A DNA stretch of 64,000 nt from CAWCGU01 sp963838095 (GCA_963838095.1 CAWIPO010000006.1:992001-1056000), one strand, 5' to 3'. Shown: positions 34,552 to 44,282, numbered from the stretch's first letter. Notes: a model not told the origin generated them from the sequence alone. Made by a program: numbers and translations.

Positions 34552-34679
34552 GCTCCATAGAAGCCCGCGGCGCCCCGTCCCGCCCCCAACTCCCTCCCTC
34601 GGTGCTCCAAACGTGTGCCTGGCCGGGCGCATGGAGAGACGCAACCGTCGGCCTCGCACCCACCCCTATCCTCACCCCC

Positions 34680-35921
34680 ATGAACGACCTCGTCGTAATG
34701 AAGTTCGGCGGCACCTCTGTCGCCGGCGCCGAGGACATCAAGCGGGCCGCGGGGCGGATAGTCGCGGCGCGTGAGAACGGGAAGCGGGTTGTGGCGGTGC
34801 TGTCGGCTCGCGGGAAGACGACCGACCAGCTGCTCGAGATGGCGCGCGAGGTTTCGCCCACCCCGACCGCGCGGGAGATGGACATGCTGTTGTCGACCGG
34901 CGAGCGGATCTCGTGCGCGCTCTGCGCGATGGCGATCCACGACCTCGGGCACAACGCGATCTCGCTCACCGGCTCGCAGGCGGGAATCGTCACCGACACC
35001 TCGCACACGAAGGCGCGCATCCTCGATGTTCGCGCCGACCGCATACGCGATGGGCTGGAGAGCGACAACGTCGTCCTCGTGGCCGGATTTCAAGGCGTTT
35101 CGACCGCGAAGGACGTGACCACACTCGGCCGCGGCGGATCCGACACCACCGCCGTCGCCCTCGCCGCGGCGCTTGGCGCAGAGGTGTGCGAGATCTACAC
35201 CGATGTCGCCGGCGTCTACTCCGCCGACCCGCGAATCGTGCCCGAGGCGCGCAAGCTGCCGATGGTCTCCTTCGAGGAGATGCTCGAGATGGCGGCGTCG
35301 GGGGCGGGAGTGCTGCAGCTGCGTTCGGTGGAGTACGCCCGCAGCCACGATGTCCGCATCCACTGCCGCGGCTCGTTCGAGGACGGCCCAGGTACCCTCG
35401 TGCTCGCCGAGGAGGACACCATCGAGAGGCCATTCGTCACCGCAGTCACGCACTCCGACAAGGAGTCGCGAGTCACCCTCACGGGCGTGAGGGACGAGCC
35501 CGGTATCGCCGGCCGAATCTTCACGGCGCTGGCCGATGCGAACGTCAACGTCGACATGATCATCCAGAACGAGCCTGTCTCCGAGGAGCACGGCGCGGAC
35601 CTCTCGTTCACGGTCGAGCGTGACGACATGGAGACCGCGGTCGCTGCCCTCAAGGAGCTGAACGTCGGCGATCAGGTGCTCACCGACGAGCGGATCGGAA
35701 AGGTGTCGATCATCGGCGCCGGGATGCGCTCCCACCCCGGCGTCGCCGCCAAGGTCTTCCGCACCCTGGGAGACAACGGAATCAACATCGAGATGATCCA
35801 GACCTCACCGATCAAGATCTCCTGCGTGATCGCGGCCGACGAGGTGCCGAATGCGGTGCAGGCGCTGCACGCGGCGTTCGAGCTCGGGGTCGAAGAGGCC
35901 GCTCAGACGGCCTCCTCGTAA
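34680..35921 (+). CDS. lysC: Aspartate kinase
   Basis: 413 residues. The kinase domain has the start VVMKFGGTSV, STGERISCAL, GRGGSDTTAVALAAAL and YTDVAGVYSADPR, all typical. Two ACT domains follow from about residue 265 (VTLTGVRDEPGIAGRIFTAL and KVSIIGAGMRSHPGVAAKVF), for feedback control by lysine and/or threonine. It makes aspartyl phosphate, the first step of the Lys/Thr/Met/DAP pathway. ATG 34680 has no ribosome site; TATCCT at 34667-34672 suggests a leaderless message. The asd gene is 20 bp downstream, a classic pair. It is divergent from the AbiEi gene. Confidence 0.95.
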   Translation: MNDLVVMKFGGTSVAGAEDIKRAAGRIVAARENGKRVVAVLSARGKTTDQLLEMAREVSPTPTAREMDMLLSTGERISCALCAMAIHDLGHNAISLTGSQAGIVTDTSHTKARILDVRADRIRDGLESDNVVLVAGFQGVSTAKDVTTLGRGGSDTTAVALAAALGAEVCEIYTDVAGVYSADPRIVPEARKLPMVSFEEMLEMAASGAGVLQLRSVEYARSHDVRIHCRGSFEDGPGTLVLAEEDTIERPFVTAVTHSDKESRVTLTGVRDEPGIAGRIFTALADANVNVDMIIQNEPVSEEHGADLSFTVERDDMETAVAALKELNVGDQVLTDERIGKVSIIGAGMRSHPGVAAKVFRTLGDNGINIEMIQTSPIKISCVIAADEVPNAVQALHAAFELGVEEAAQTASS

Positions 35922-35941
35922 CGCTCCGCAATACTGATCCG

Positions 35942-36997
35942 ATGAGCGAGAGCCGGAACTACCGAGTCGGAGTCCTCGGGGCGACGGGTGCCGTCGGCTC
36001 GACGATCGTCGAGGTGCTCGCCGAGCGCGACTTCCCGGTTGGGGAGCTGGTGCCGTTCGCATCCGAGCGCTCGGCCGGCCGCCGCATCGCCTTCAACGGC
36101 TCCGAGGCCGAATGCCGGCCGCTCAGCGAGGAGTCGATCTCGGGCCTCGACCTCGTGATCTCCTCAGCAGGCGGCGCAATCAGCGCAGAGTGGGCGCCGC
36201 GGCTGGTCGAAGCCGGCGCGGTGGTGGTCGACAACACCAGCTACTGGCGCATGCACGATGACGTCCCGCTGGTGATCTCCGAGGTGAACCCCGAAGCGCT
36301 CGATTCCCACAACGGCATCGTCGCCAACCCGAACTGCTCGACGATGCAGATGGTGGTGGCGCTGAAGCCGATCTGGGACGCAGTCGGGATTGAGCGCGTC
36401 GTCGTTTCCACCTACCAGTCCGTGTCGGGCACGGGACAGAAGGCAATCGACGAGCTGCACGCGCAGGCTCGAGCCGTTCTCGACGGTGCCGAGGCGGTCG
36501 CCGAGGTGTACCCGCACCCGATCGCGTTCAACGTCCTCCCGCAGGTCGAGACGTTCAAGGACGGCGACGACTACACCACCGAGGAGCGAAAGATGATGGC
36601 CGAGACCCGCAAGATCCTCGGCGCCGGCAAGGAGCTCGGCATCTCGGCCACATGCGTGCGGGTGCCGGTTCTCGTCGGACACTCGGAGTCGATCAATGTG
36701 CAGACGCGACAGTCCCTCTCGCCGGAGGAGTGCCGCGCGCTGCTCTCCGCTTCACCCGGCATCGTCGTCGCCGACAATCCGGCCGAGGGCGTCTATCCGC
36801 TGGCAACGGCCGCCGCCGGGCGCGACGAGGTCCTGGTCGGGCGGATCAGGCGCGATCCTTCGCACGACCGCTGTCTCAACCTCTGGGTCGTGGGCGACAA
36901 CCTCCGCAAGGGCGCTGCCACCAATGCGGTGCAGGTCGCCGAGCTTCTCGACGAGCGCGGTCTGATCCGGGCTCCGAGCAAGCCGATCGCTGCGTAA
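35942..36997 (+). CDS. asd: Aspartate-semialdehyde dehydrogenase
   Basis: 351 residues. NADP-binding GVLGATGAVGSTIVEVL at the N-terminus, the catalytic Cys in VANPNCSTMQM, and the later STYQSVSGTGQKA and RVPVLVGHSESI segments place it in the bacterial Asd family. It reduces aspartyl phosphate to the semialdehyde after LysC, feeding DAP, lysine, threonine and methionine synthesis. It follows lysC by 20 bp in the same direction. It may have its own start region (AATACT box 6 nt before the ATG). Confidence 0.95.
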   Translation: MSESRNYRVGVLGATGAVGSTIVEVLAERDFPVGELVPFASERSAGRRIAFNGSEAECRPLSEESISGLDLVISSAGGAISAEWAPRLVEAGAVVVDNTSYWRMHDDVPLVISEVNPEALDSHNGIVANPNCSTMQMVVALKPIWDAVGIERVVVSTYQSVSGTGQKAIDELHAQARAVLDGAEAVAEVYPHPIAFNVLPQVETFKDGDDYTTEERKMMAETRKILGAGKELGISATCVRVPVLVGHSESINVQTRQSLSPEECRALLSASPGIVVADNPAEGVYPLATAAAGRDEVLVGRIRRDPSHDRCLNLWVVGDNLRKGAATNAVQVAELLDERGLIRAPSKPIAA

Positions 36998-37008
36998 CTT
37001 CCCCGTCC

Positions 37009-39432
37009 ATGATCTCGATGCTCGCCTCCGCGGCGCTGATCAGCGCGGCCTCACTCGCCGTCGGTGGAGCGATCGCCGCGATCTGCGGGTGGGGGGAGAG
37101 TCGGGGCGCCGCAGCCACCGGGCGGACCACCGGCGGCTGGTCGTGGCTGTCGGGAGCGATCGGGCTCGCGACCCTGCTCGCCGTCGCCGGAGTGGCCGCG
37201 CGGCTTCCAGGGCACGCGATCACGGCCGCGGTGGCTGTTGGGGTAGTCACCGTCGCCGCGCTCGCCTATCTGGTCTGGTCGGGCGTCGGCTGGCGCGGGC
37301 CGGTGGGGGCGATGGTCCCGGCGCTGATCGCCGCCGCCGCGGCTGCGCTGCCGTTCATCGTCAACGACCGCGTCGGGATCCTCGGGGTGGGGCTGGTCAA
37401 CGACGACATGGCCTCGCACCTGCTCGTCGCCGACTGGGTGCAGAACCGAACGGAGCCGGTGCCGAGCCTGGTCGACGGCGGCTATCCGCTCGGCCCGCAC
37501 TCGCTTGTCGCCGCGCTTGCCGAAGCCCTCGGCGCCGATCCCGTGAACGTGTTCGCGGGCCTGACGCTGGCGATCGCCGCACTCGGTGCGATCACGGCGC
37601 TCGCGGTGCTTCGCGATCTCTCCGCGGCGCGGCGCACGGTTGGCGCCGTGATCGCCGCGCTTCCATACCTCGGCGCCGCATATCTCGCGCAGGGGGCGTT
37701 CAAGGAGCCGCTTCAGGCGCTGCTCGTGATCGGCTTCGCGCTCGGGATCCGGGAGCTCACCTCGCGGGAAATCACAAGCTCCAGAGCACTCGCCGTGCGC
37801 GCGATGCCGCTGGCGCTGATTGCCGCCGGTTCGGTCTTCAACTACAGCTTCCCCGGCCTGCTGTGGCTCGCGGCCACCGCGGTCGGCGTCTGGCTGCTCA
37901 GCGGTGCGCCCGTGCGGTCCCTGCGCCCGGTGCTGCCGGTGATCGCGATCGTGCTCGCGGTCGGGGCGGTGCTGACGGCGCCGGAGTGGGGGCGGATCCT
38001 GGAGTTCGCCGACTTCCGGGCCTTCGAGCGCTCGGGCTCCCAGACGCTCGGCAACCTGCGTCAGTCGATCTCGCCGCTGGAGGCGTTCGGCGTCTGGCCG
38101 TCGGGGGAGTTCAGGGCCTCCCCCGGCTCCGGGGCCCTGCCCGCGCTTGCCTTCTATCTCGGCGCCCTTCTCGGCGCGGTGGCGCTCGGGCTCGGGTTGT
38201 GGCGAGGTTGGCTCGAGCGTCGCCCCGAGCTCCCATCGGCGCTCGCAGGGGCGCTCGTGATCTACGTCGGCGCCGTCGTCGTGGGGACGCCCTACACGAG
38301 TGCGAAGGCGCTGGCGATCGCCGCCCCCGTGGCGATGCTGATCGCGCTTTGGGGAGTGCTTTCGAGCAAGTGGCTGCCGCGCGCGGAGGACTCGCGCATG
38401 CCGTTTTTGTTCGGCTCGCACCTGCCCCTGTCCCGAGGCCGGCTGTCGATCGGACTCACGGCGCTCGGGGCCGTCTTCATGCTCGCGGCGGCGGTCTCGA
38501 GTGTGCTGGCGTTGCGGCAGGGCCCGGTATCGCCCGGCGTTCACGCCGGGGAGCTGAACGAGATCCGCAGGATCGTCGAGGGCGGGAGGGTCCTGTTCCT
38601 CGGCCGCGACGACTTCATCGCCTGGGAGCTGCGCGGCTCGACTGTCGACACCCCGATACAGAACTTCTACAACGTCGGTCAGCCGCCCACGCGCTTCCGG
38701 CCGAAGCCGGGGGAGGAGAAGTTCGACTTCGACGCGGTCCCGTACGGGATCCTCGATCGTTATCGGTTCGTGCTCACCTCGAGTACCGCCTACGCAAGCG
38801 AGCCCCCCGGCAACTTCACCGAGGTCGCGCGCACACCCTCGTTCGTCCTCTACAAGCGCCGCGGGCCGACGACCCCGCGCGAGACGCTGCACGAAGGGGC
38901 CGCTCCGGGCGCGATTCTGAGCTGCGAGGGGGGAGCCCGTGGTCGCCGCGAGCTGGTCGGCGTCCCCGATGGCGCGACGCTTGCGGCGATCTGGCCCCGG
39001 CCGCCGGTCGAGGGGAGCGAGCGCCACTGGGAGCCGTCGGCGACTGCCACCGCCGGCGAGCAGCCGAGCCAATCGATCCGCCTTACGCCCGGCCGCTGGG
39101 AGGTCTCCCTCGCCTACGACAGCCCCCGTCCGCTGACGATCCGCGCCTCCGGCGAGGGACTGGCCGACGATTCGACGCTGTTGCTGCCGGCGAATCTCGA
39201 CTTCCGCGGGCCGACGCCGCCGTTCCCGGCGGGGGAGCTGGACGTTGAGCGCCCGGGCCCGGTGACGCTGGAGGTCCAGCTCGCGGAGGCTCCGCTCGCC
39301 GCCAGGCTGTTGGGCGCCGAGGGCGAGACGCATCTGCGCTCGGTGTTCGCGACCCCGCTCGGCGAGATCGAGCATCTGCCGCCGGGCAAGGCCTGTGACG
39401 CCTACGTCGACTGGCTCCGGGTGGTGGACTAA
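37009..39432 (+). CDS. Large polytopic membrane protein with exported C-terminal beta-rich domain
   Basis: 807 residues. About twelve hydrophobic helices between residues 1 and 510, including a loop HLLVADWVQNRTEPVPSLVDGGYPLGPHSLV with Asp residues near the membrane face, which resembles GT-C sugar transferases. Residues about 520-807 are soluble and beta-rich (REVARTPSFVLYKRRG-like stretch, later RLTPGRWEVSLAYDS), probably outside the cell. No family signature is certain. ATG 37009 lies 11 bp after asd; the next gene starts 3 bp after its end, so it may be part of a longer transcript. Role in cell-envelope polysaccharide is inference. Confidence 0.6.
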   Translation: MISMLASAALISAASLAVGGAIAAICGWGESRGAAATGRTTGGWSWLSGAIGLATLLAVAGVAARLPGHAITAAVAVGVVTVAALAYLVWSGVGWRGPVGAMVPALIAAAAAALPFIVNDRVGILGVGLVNDDMASHLLVADWVQNRTEPVPSLVDGGYPLGPHSLVAALAEALGADPVNVFAGLTLAIAALGAITALAVLRDLSAARRTVGAVIAALPYLGAAYLAQGAFKEPLQALLVIGFALGIRELTSREITSSRALAVRAMPLALIAAGSVFNYSFPGLLWLAATAVGVWLLSGAPVRSLRPVLPVIAIVLAVGAVLTAPEWGRILEFADFRAFERSGSQTLGNLRQSISPLEAFGVWPSGEFRASPGSGALPALAFYLGALLGAVALGLGLWRGWLERRPELPSALAGALVIYVGAVVVGTPYTSAKALAIAAPVAMLIALWGVLSSKWLPRAEDSRMPFLFGSHLPLSRGRLSIGLTALGAVFMLAAAVSSVLALRQGPVSPGVHAGELNEIRRIVEGGRVLFLGRDDFIAWELRGSTVDTPIQNFYNVGQPPTRFRPKPGEEKFDFDAVPYGILDRYRFVLTSSTAYASEPPGNFTEVARTPSFVLYKRRGPTTPRETLHEGAAPGAILSCEGGARGRRELVGVPDGATLAAIWPRPPVEGSERHWEPSATATAGEQPSQSIRLTPGRWEVSLAYDSPRPLTIRASGEGLADDSTLLLPANLDFRGPTPPFPAGELDVERPGPVTLEVQLAEAPLAARLLGAEGETHLRSVFATPLGEIEHLPPGKACDAYVDWLRVVD

Positions 39433-39435
39433 CGG

Positions 39436-40668
39436 TTGGACCTCTCCTTCGGCGAGTCGCTGCTGATCGTCGGGCTGCTGCTCACCGTTGCGGCCGCTCT
39501 CTCGGGAGTGATGCGCGGCACCGTGCTCTCGATCTCGATCCTCGGAGTGGCGCTGGGGATGGCCCTCGCGCTCACCGACGTCGTCTCGGTGGACGTCTCC
39601 GACAACGGGGTCGTGCACCTCGTCGAGCTTGCCCTGATCCTGACCCTGTTCTCCGACGGGATGTACGTCGAGCGCGAGCTGCTGGGACGACACTGGGGAC
39701 CGCCTGCGCGCGCGCTCGCGATCGCGATGCCGGTGACGATGGGGCTGCTTGCGGTCGGCGCCAAGCTGGTGTTCCCCGAGCTCGAGTGGGCCGAGGCGTT
39801 CCTGCTCGCCGCGATCCTCTCGCCGACCGACCCGGTGGTCACCTCCTCGGTCGTGACCTCACAGCGCGTGCCGGCAGAGGTGCGGCACACCCTGAACCTC
39901 GAATCGGGGCTGAACGACGGGCTCGCGTTGCCGTTCGTTCTCTTCTTCCTCGTCCTCGCGGTCCCAGGTGGCGACGCAGGTCAGGAGGCAATCGAGCTGC
40001 TCGGCGAGGCCGGCTTCGGCGCCGTGATCGGGATCGCGCTCGGATTTCTCGGCGGGCGCCTTCACAACCGCGTTCCCGGCGGCCTCACATCCCGCTACGA
40101 AGGCATCTACGCGATCGGCTTCGGCCTCGCCGCCTTCGGCCTCGCCGACGTCACCTTCGGCAACGGCCTGATCGCCGCCTTCGTCGCCGGAATCGTGCTT
40201 GGGGCGACCGAGCACGATGTCCCCGACAGCTTCATCGACTTCAGCGAGAACGTGAGCGCGATATTCCAGGTCCTCACCTTCTTCGTCTTCGGCGCCCTGA
40301 TCGTCTCGATCGGCTATGGCGGCGAGCTGATACCTCTCCTGGCCTTCATCCCCTTCGCCCTGCTCGTCGCCCGCCCGGTCGCCGTCCTCGGGGCGCTCGC
40401 CGGCACCGGCCTTCCCCGGCCCCACAAGGCGTTCATCGCCTGGTTCGGCCCGAAGGGCGTCGCCTCGATGCTCTTCGCCCTCTTCATCGTCGACCAGGGC
40501 GTGGCGGACGGGTCGCTGATCTTCGACGTCGCGGCGTTCGTGATCCTCGCCTCGATCATCGCGCATGGGCTGACCGACACGGTTGGCGCGCGCTGGATCG
40601 AGCGCCGGATGAAAAAGGAGGAGCCGCCCCCGACGGGCGAGCCGGAGGTTCCGGGAAGCCTGCTCTGA
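39436..40668 (+). CDS. Cation:proton antiporter (NhaP/CPA1 type)
   Basis: 410 residues with about twelve hydrophobic helices. The family signature is present: AILSPTDPVVTSSVVTSQRVP (the P-T-D-P loop) and LESGLNDGLALPFVLFF, with the paired acidic Asn-Asp residues of the CPA1 ion site. A later part FGPKGVASMLFALFIVDQG matches the end of the transport domain. It exchanges Na+ or K+ for protons at the membrane. The start TTG 39436 lies 3 bp after the preceding gene. There is no long C-terminal regulatory domain, so it is of the short bacterial type. Confidence 0.9.
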   Translation: MDLSFGESLLIVGLLLTVAAALSGVMRGTVLSISILGVALGMALALTDVVSVDVSDNGVVHLVELALILTLFSDGMYVERELLGRHWGPPARALAIAMPVTMGLLAVGAKLVFPELEWAEAFLLAAILSPTDPVVTSSVVTSQRVPAEVRHTLNLESGLNDGLALPFVLFFLVLAVPGGDAGQEAIELLGEAGFGAVIGIALGFLGGRLHNRVPGGLTSRYEGIYAIGFGLAAFGLADVTFGNGLIAAFVAGIVLGATEHDVPDSFIDFSENVSAIFQVLTFFVFGALIVSIGYGGELIPLLAFIPFALLVARPVAVLGALAGTGLPRPHKAFIAWFGPKGVASMLFALFIVDQGVADGSLIFDVAAFVILASIIAHGLTDTVGARWIERRMKKEEPPPTGEPEVPGSLL

Positions 40669-40720
40669 GCTCAGGCGCGCCTGCAGCTTGACTCCTCGCC
40701 CTGAGGGTAGGATGCTCGGC

Positions 40721-41200
40721 ATGTCTCGGTCTCGAGGGGTCCGCGCTGTCGCGGTCGTGGTGCTGGCCGCGGGTGTCTGGGGAGGTTGCGGCGGAGACGA
40801 CGAGGGAGACGTCCCCGAGCCCGCCAGCGCCGAGGAGGCGGTGAGCACGTTCCTCGACGAGGTGAAGGCCCAAGACACGGTCGGGGCGTGCTCGGTGATC
40901 ACCGAGGAGGCCCAGGAGGCCTTCGCCGAACGGCTCGGTCAGACCCAGACCTCCACGGAGCTGACGAGCACGATCTGCGTCGAGAACCTCGGCACCGCGG
41001 AGGAAGAGATCTCTGCGCTCGAGTACGACCCGGAGTTCACGGTCGGGGAGGTGATCCAGGAGAGTGATTTCGGGCTCGATACAGTCGGAACCACCCCGGT
41101 CGAGGTCGAGGTGACCCTCGGCGAGCAGACCAGCGATTTCCGGTTCCTGGTGCGCGAAGAGCCCGAAGAGGGCTGGACGATCATTTTGCTCGACGAATAG
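40721..41200 (+). CDS. Exported small protein, possible lipoprotein
   Basis: 159 residues. The N-terminus has an Arg-rich start and a hydrophobic segment ending VWGGCGG, a weak lipobox (Gly-Gly-Cys), followed by an Asp/Glu-rich linker. The rest, with ASAEEAVSTFLDEVKAQD and a final beta-rich part (VEVEVTLGEQTSDFRFLV, GWTIILLDE), resembles the DUF4878/NTF2-like fold of small actinobacterial lipoproteins. ATG 40721 is preceded by TAGGAT (40708-40713), a possible -10 box for a leaderless message; ATG 40712 is also in frame. Function unknown. Confidence 0.65.
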   Translation: MSRSRGVRAVAVVVLAAGVWGGCGGDDEGDVPEPASAEEAVSTFLDEVKAQDTVGACSVITEEAQEAFAERLGQTQTSTELTSTICVENLGTAEEEISALEYDPEFTVGEVIQESDFGLDTVGTTPVEVEVTLGEQTSDFRFLVREEPEEGWTIILLDE

Positions 41201-41282
41201 ACGCTGTAGCGACCGCTAGACCCTGCGTCGAGCTTGACCCGGTTGACGGCCGGGGGTATCGTCATGGGCAGGGAGAGTCTGG

Positions 41283-42170
41283 ATGATTGGACGGATTGCC
41301 TTAGCCGCTTTGCTCTTGGCGGCGCTCTATGGATTGGGCGCCGGTGAGTCCGCCGGGGCTCCGATCCCCCCTCAGATCAATGCCAATCTCAACGACGACT
41401 GCATCGAGGGCTTCTTCTGGCCTTCCAACCAATCGGTCAGCGTCACGGTCACGGATCCTGGTGGCGACGTCGTGCTCTCGAAGAACGTCTCCACCGACGG
41501 GGACGGCCACTTCACCGTGAACCCCGTCGGGCAGCTGTGCGACGTACCTTTCGATCTCGAGCCCCGCTGGAAGATCACCGCCTCCGACGACACCACAGCG
41601 AAGGTCCTCGTGCTTGCCGACGTCACCTTCGACGACCTCAATCCCGACACCGACAGGGCCGCCGGTACCGCGCCGCCCGGTGATCTGTTCATCGGCATCT
41701 TCGACCAGGGGAACGGAGAAGTGGATATCCAGAACCACCCCGGCGGCAGCTGGTCCGTCGACATCGGCTCACGCGGCGGGGACGTGCAGGTCGGATCGGG
41801 CGGCGACGTCTTCTCCTGGGATGCCGACAAGGATGCGACCGTGGCCGATCGTTTTGTCACGGCGGTGAGCCTCGAAGCAGGCGCCCCGAAGAGTCGCGCG
41901 ACCGTCGTTGAGTCCGGTGAGAAGGTCCTCCTGTCGGGCAGGCTCGATGCCGGGGATACGGCCTGCGTTCGGCGGCAGCGTGTGAGCCTGGTTAAGGTTG
42001 GCGGCAGACGGCGTGAGGCTCTGGAGTCGGATCGCACCGACGGTCAAGGGATCTACTCGTTCATCCGGAGGGTGAAGAGAACCACCTCGTTCCGGGTCAA
42101 ATACGCGGGAGGCAAGCGGTGCCAGCGCGCCGCCTCGCGCGTCAAGACCGTCCGCGTCGCCGGTTCCTGA
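41283..42170 (+). CDS. Secreted protein of unknown function
   Basis: 295 residues. A clear signal peptide (IALAALLLAALYGLGAG, about 5-25). The mature part is beta-rich, with Ig-like character: NQSVSVTVTDPGGDVVLS, then VDIGSRGGDVQVGSG, and at the end a domain SGEKVLLSGRLDAG ... IYSFIRRVKRTTSFRVKYAGG similar to bacterial Ig-like/CARDB-type folds found on surface proteins. Two Cys near CIEGFFWP and LCDVPF, and two more near the end, may form disulfides. I do not recognise a family. It converges on the SdhE-like gene. Confidence 0.6.
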   Translation: MIGRIALAALLLAALYGLGAGESAGAPIPPQINANLNDDCIEGFFWPSNQSVSVTVTDPGGDVVLSKNVSTDGDGHFTVNPVGQLCDVPFDLEPRWKITASDDTTAKVLVLADVTFDDLNPDTDRAAGTAPPGDLFIGIFDQGNGEVDIQNHPGGSWSVDIGSRGGDVQVGSGGDVFSWDADKDATVADRFVTAVSLEAGAPKSRATVVESGEKVLLSGRLDAGDTACVRRQRVSLVKVGGRRREALESDRTDGQGIYSFIRRVKRTTSFRVKYAGGKRCQRAASRVKTVRVAGS

Positions 42171-42179
42171 GACACCAAC

Positions 42180-42208
42180 CGACGGCGCTGGATCGTTCTA
42201 GGCCGTCG
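42180..42208. terminator. Possible shared terminator hairpin between convergent genes
   Basis: CGACGGC (42180-42186) can pair with GCCGTCG (42202-42208) around a 15-nt loop, at the meeting point of the secreted-protein gene and the SdhE-like gene. The stem is short, the loop long, and there is no U-run. Confidence 0.3.
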
Positions 42209-43097
42209 CTGCTGCGGCTAGCCGCTCCTCGACCCACTCGGTCGAGGCGATGTGCTTCGACATCCCCAGCTGCGCCGGCTCGAAGCCGAGCGCGAGGCCG
42301 ACGAGCTGCGGGAGGTGCAGGACGGCGAGGCCGAGCTCGCGGCCGGTGACCTTTGCCGCCTCCGGCTGCTGCATGTCGAGGTTCAGGTGGCACAGCGGGC
42401 ACGGGGTGACGAGGCAGTCGGCGCCCTGGTCGAGGGCGTCGCCGACGTGGGTGCCGGCCTGGCGCAGCGAGGTCTCGCGGTTCATCGTGATCACGGGGAA
42501 GCCGCAGCATTTGCGGGCGCCGTCGTATTCGACCACCTCGCCGCCGAGGGCCTCGATCACCTTCTCCAGGTAGAGGTCACGCTCGGGGTGCTCGTCGTAG
42601 CCGAGCCGGTGCTTCGGCCGGATCACGTAGCAGCCGTAGAAGGGGCCGACCCGCAGCCCGGCCAGCGGCCGCTTCACCTTCTCGGCCAGCGCCCCGAGCC
42701 CGTACTCCTCGACCAGGATCCAGAGGAAGTTCTTGTTCGTCCACCCCTCCCTGCCCTTCACGTACTCCAGCCCCTCGCCGGCCAGCACCTCGTTGATGTG
42801 GGCGCGGTAGGCGGAGTCGGCGTCGAGTCGTTGCTGGCATTCCGACTGCGCGCCCTGGCAGGTCGAGCAGATGTTCATCATCGCCAGGCCGGTGTCCTGG
42901 GCGAGCGCGAAAGTGCGCGCGTTCAGCGTGTCCGCCAGCTCCTGGTTGTGCTCGGCGATCACCCCGGCGCCGCAGCAGTTGGCGCGGTCGAGCGTGACCA
43001 GCTCGATTCCGAGCTCCTCGGCGACCAGGGCCATCGAGCCGTGAAGCTCGGGCGTAAACCCTCGCGAAACGCATCCCGGCCAATACGCAAGCTTCAT
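42198..43097 (-). CDS. CCG-domain protein, SdhE/heterodisulfide reductase subunit B-like
   Basis: 299 residues. Two copies of the cysteine-rich CCG module are visible. The first has WPGC, NCCGAG and CSTCQGA; the second has YGCYV, KCCGFPV and CPLCHLN. Each copy contributes the C...CCG...CxxC ligand set that carries a non-cubane or [4Fe-4S] cluster in heterodisulfide reductase HdrB and in SdhE of non-classical succinate:quinone reductases. It starts 4 bp inside the SdhB-like gene (ATGA), so it is the third subunit of that complex. It may replace the heme-b membrane anchor and pass electrons to quinone or a thiol/disulfide pair. Confidence 0.85.
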   Translation of the reverse strand: MKLAYWPGCVSRGFTPELHGSMALVAEELGIELVTLDRANCCGAGVIAEHNQELADTLNARTFALAQDTGLAMMNICSTCQGAQSECQQRLDADSAYRAHINEVLAGEGLEYVKGREGWTNKNFLWILVEEYGLGALAEKVKRPLAGLRVGPFYGCYVIRPKHRLGYDEHPERDLYLEKVIEALGGEVVEYDGARKCCGFPVITMNRETSLRQAGTHVGDALDQGADCLVTPCPLCHLNLDMQQPEAAKVTGRELGLAVLHLPQLVGLALGFEPAQLGMSKHIASTEWVEERLAAAATA

Positions 43098-44272
43098 CCG
43101 CTGTCTCCGATGTCGGGCTCAGGCTCGATCGCGGCTTCCGGCACACCCTCCGGGGTGCCCTCGATCTCCGGTTCCTCGCCCAAGATGTAGAGGTTGAGCT
43201 CCTGAGCGTGCTTCTCGGCGTGCTCGTAGATTCGCTTCACCTGTTCCTGGGCATCCCCCGGCAGCTGGGGATGCACGCCCGGGATCAGCTTGCTCAGCGA
43301 GCGCATCTTTCCCGTGCGGATGCCGCGCACGGCCGTCGGAATCGATCCGATCAGGCCACCGATCCGCTTCGGCGTCGGCATCAGCTTGCCCTTGGCGCCC
43401 GGAGCGTAGGACTCCTGCAGCAGCAGCGACTCGTCGAGCGTCCCCTTCTTCTCGATGATCTTCACGAACGCCGCCTCGTGGCTGTGGCCGTTGTTCTGGT
43501 CCTCGATTCCCTCGTCTTGCGTGGCGCGACGGCGCAGTCGCATGATCTGGTCCATCGGCGCCACGCCCTTGGGGCAGGCGTCGATGCACGAGAAGCAGTG
43601 GGTGCAGTCGTAGATGCCGTGGGGGTCCTGCGCGAGGTCGTGGAGGCGCTCGGTGGTCTGCGCGTCGCGGGGATCGCCGACGAAGCGGTAGGCCTTCGCC
43701 AGCGCCGCGGGGCCGATGAACTCGGGGTCGGCCTCCATTGAGAGACACGCCGACACGCACGCCCCGCACTGGATGCAGGCCATCGACTGAGTGACGTCGA
43801 TCATCGACTCGGGGGGGACGATGTACTCACGCTCGGGCGGGTCTCCCTCGGGCAGGAGCCACGGGGTGACGCGCCTGATCTTCGTCCAGTGGGTCGACTC
43901 CATGTCGGTGACCAGGTCCTTGATCACCGGCATGTTTCCCATCGGCTCGACCGTGATCGGCTCCGAGCCGGGGCGCAGGCTGCGCTCGGGGACCGAGCCC
44001 CCGCGACCGCGGTTGGCCTCGGCGTGGGCATCGCCGAGCTGGGTCTTGCAGGCGAGCGTCGACTGGCCGTTGATCTTCACCCCGCACGAGCCGCAGATCG
44101 CCGCCCGGCACGAGCAGCGCACCGACAGCGAGCCGTCCTGTGCGTCGCGGGCCTGAAGCAGCCCGTCGAGCACCGACAGCGTCGGGTCGAGGTCGACCTT
44201 GAAGTTCTCCCAGTAGGGGCCGGCGCCGTCGCCGGGCTTGTACCGGCGGACCTTGAGCTCGTAGGCGGCCAT
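43094..44272 (-). CDS. Succinate dehydrogenase/fumarate reductase iron-sulfur subunit (non-classical module)
   Basis: 392 residues, much longer than a normal SdhB (about 240). The N-terminal ferredoxin domain has CSCRAAICGSCGVKING with a last Cys in TLACKT. The second domain has CIQCGACVSACLS and DCTHCFSCIDACPKG, a pair of 4Fe-4S motifs. The C-terminal 130 residues are a helical extension ending in a run of Glu and Pro, which is not part of classical SdhB. It lies between the flavoprotein (10-bp gap) and the CCG protein (4-bp overlap). The TfrB-like order of domains suggests a thiol- or quinone-linked fumarate reductase, but direction cannot be told. Confidence 0.88.
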   Translation of the reverse strand: MAAYELKVRRYKPGDGAGPYWENFKVDLDPTLSVLDGLLQARDAQDGSLSVRCSCRAAICGSCGVKINGQSTLACKTQLGDAHAEANRGRGGSVPERSLRPGSEPITVEPMGNMPVIKDLVTDMESTHWTKIRRVTPWLLPEGDPPEREYIVPPESMIDVTQSMACIQCGACVSACLSMEADPEFIGPAALAKAYRFVGDPRDAQTTERLHDLAQDPHGIYDCTHCFSCIDACPKGVAPMDQIMRLRRRATQDEGIEDQNNGHSHEAAFVKIIEKKGTLDESLLLQESYAPGAKGKLMPTPKRIGGLIGSIPTAVRGIRTGKMRSLSKLIPGVHPQLPGDAQEQVKRIYEHAEKHAQELNLYILGEEPEIEGTPEGVPEAAIEPEPDIGDSG

Positions 44273-44282
44273 CAGCTCAAAC

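Noticed and set aside
37051..39693. A very long open frame on the minus strand, opposite the large membrane protein gene
   Set aside because: It is Arg/Asp/Gln-rich with no hydrophobic core or motif, the usual antisense image of a high-GC gene; the plus strand encodes a coherent membrane protein with a natural start after asd.
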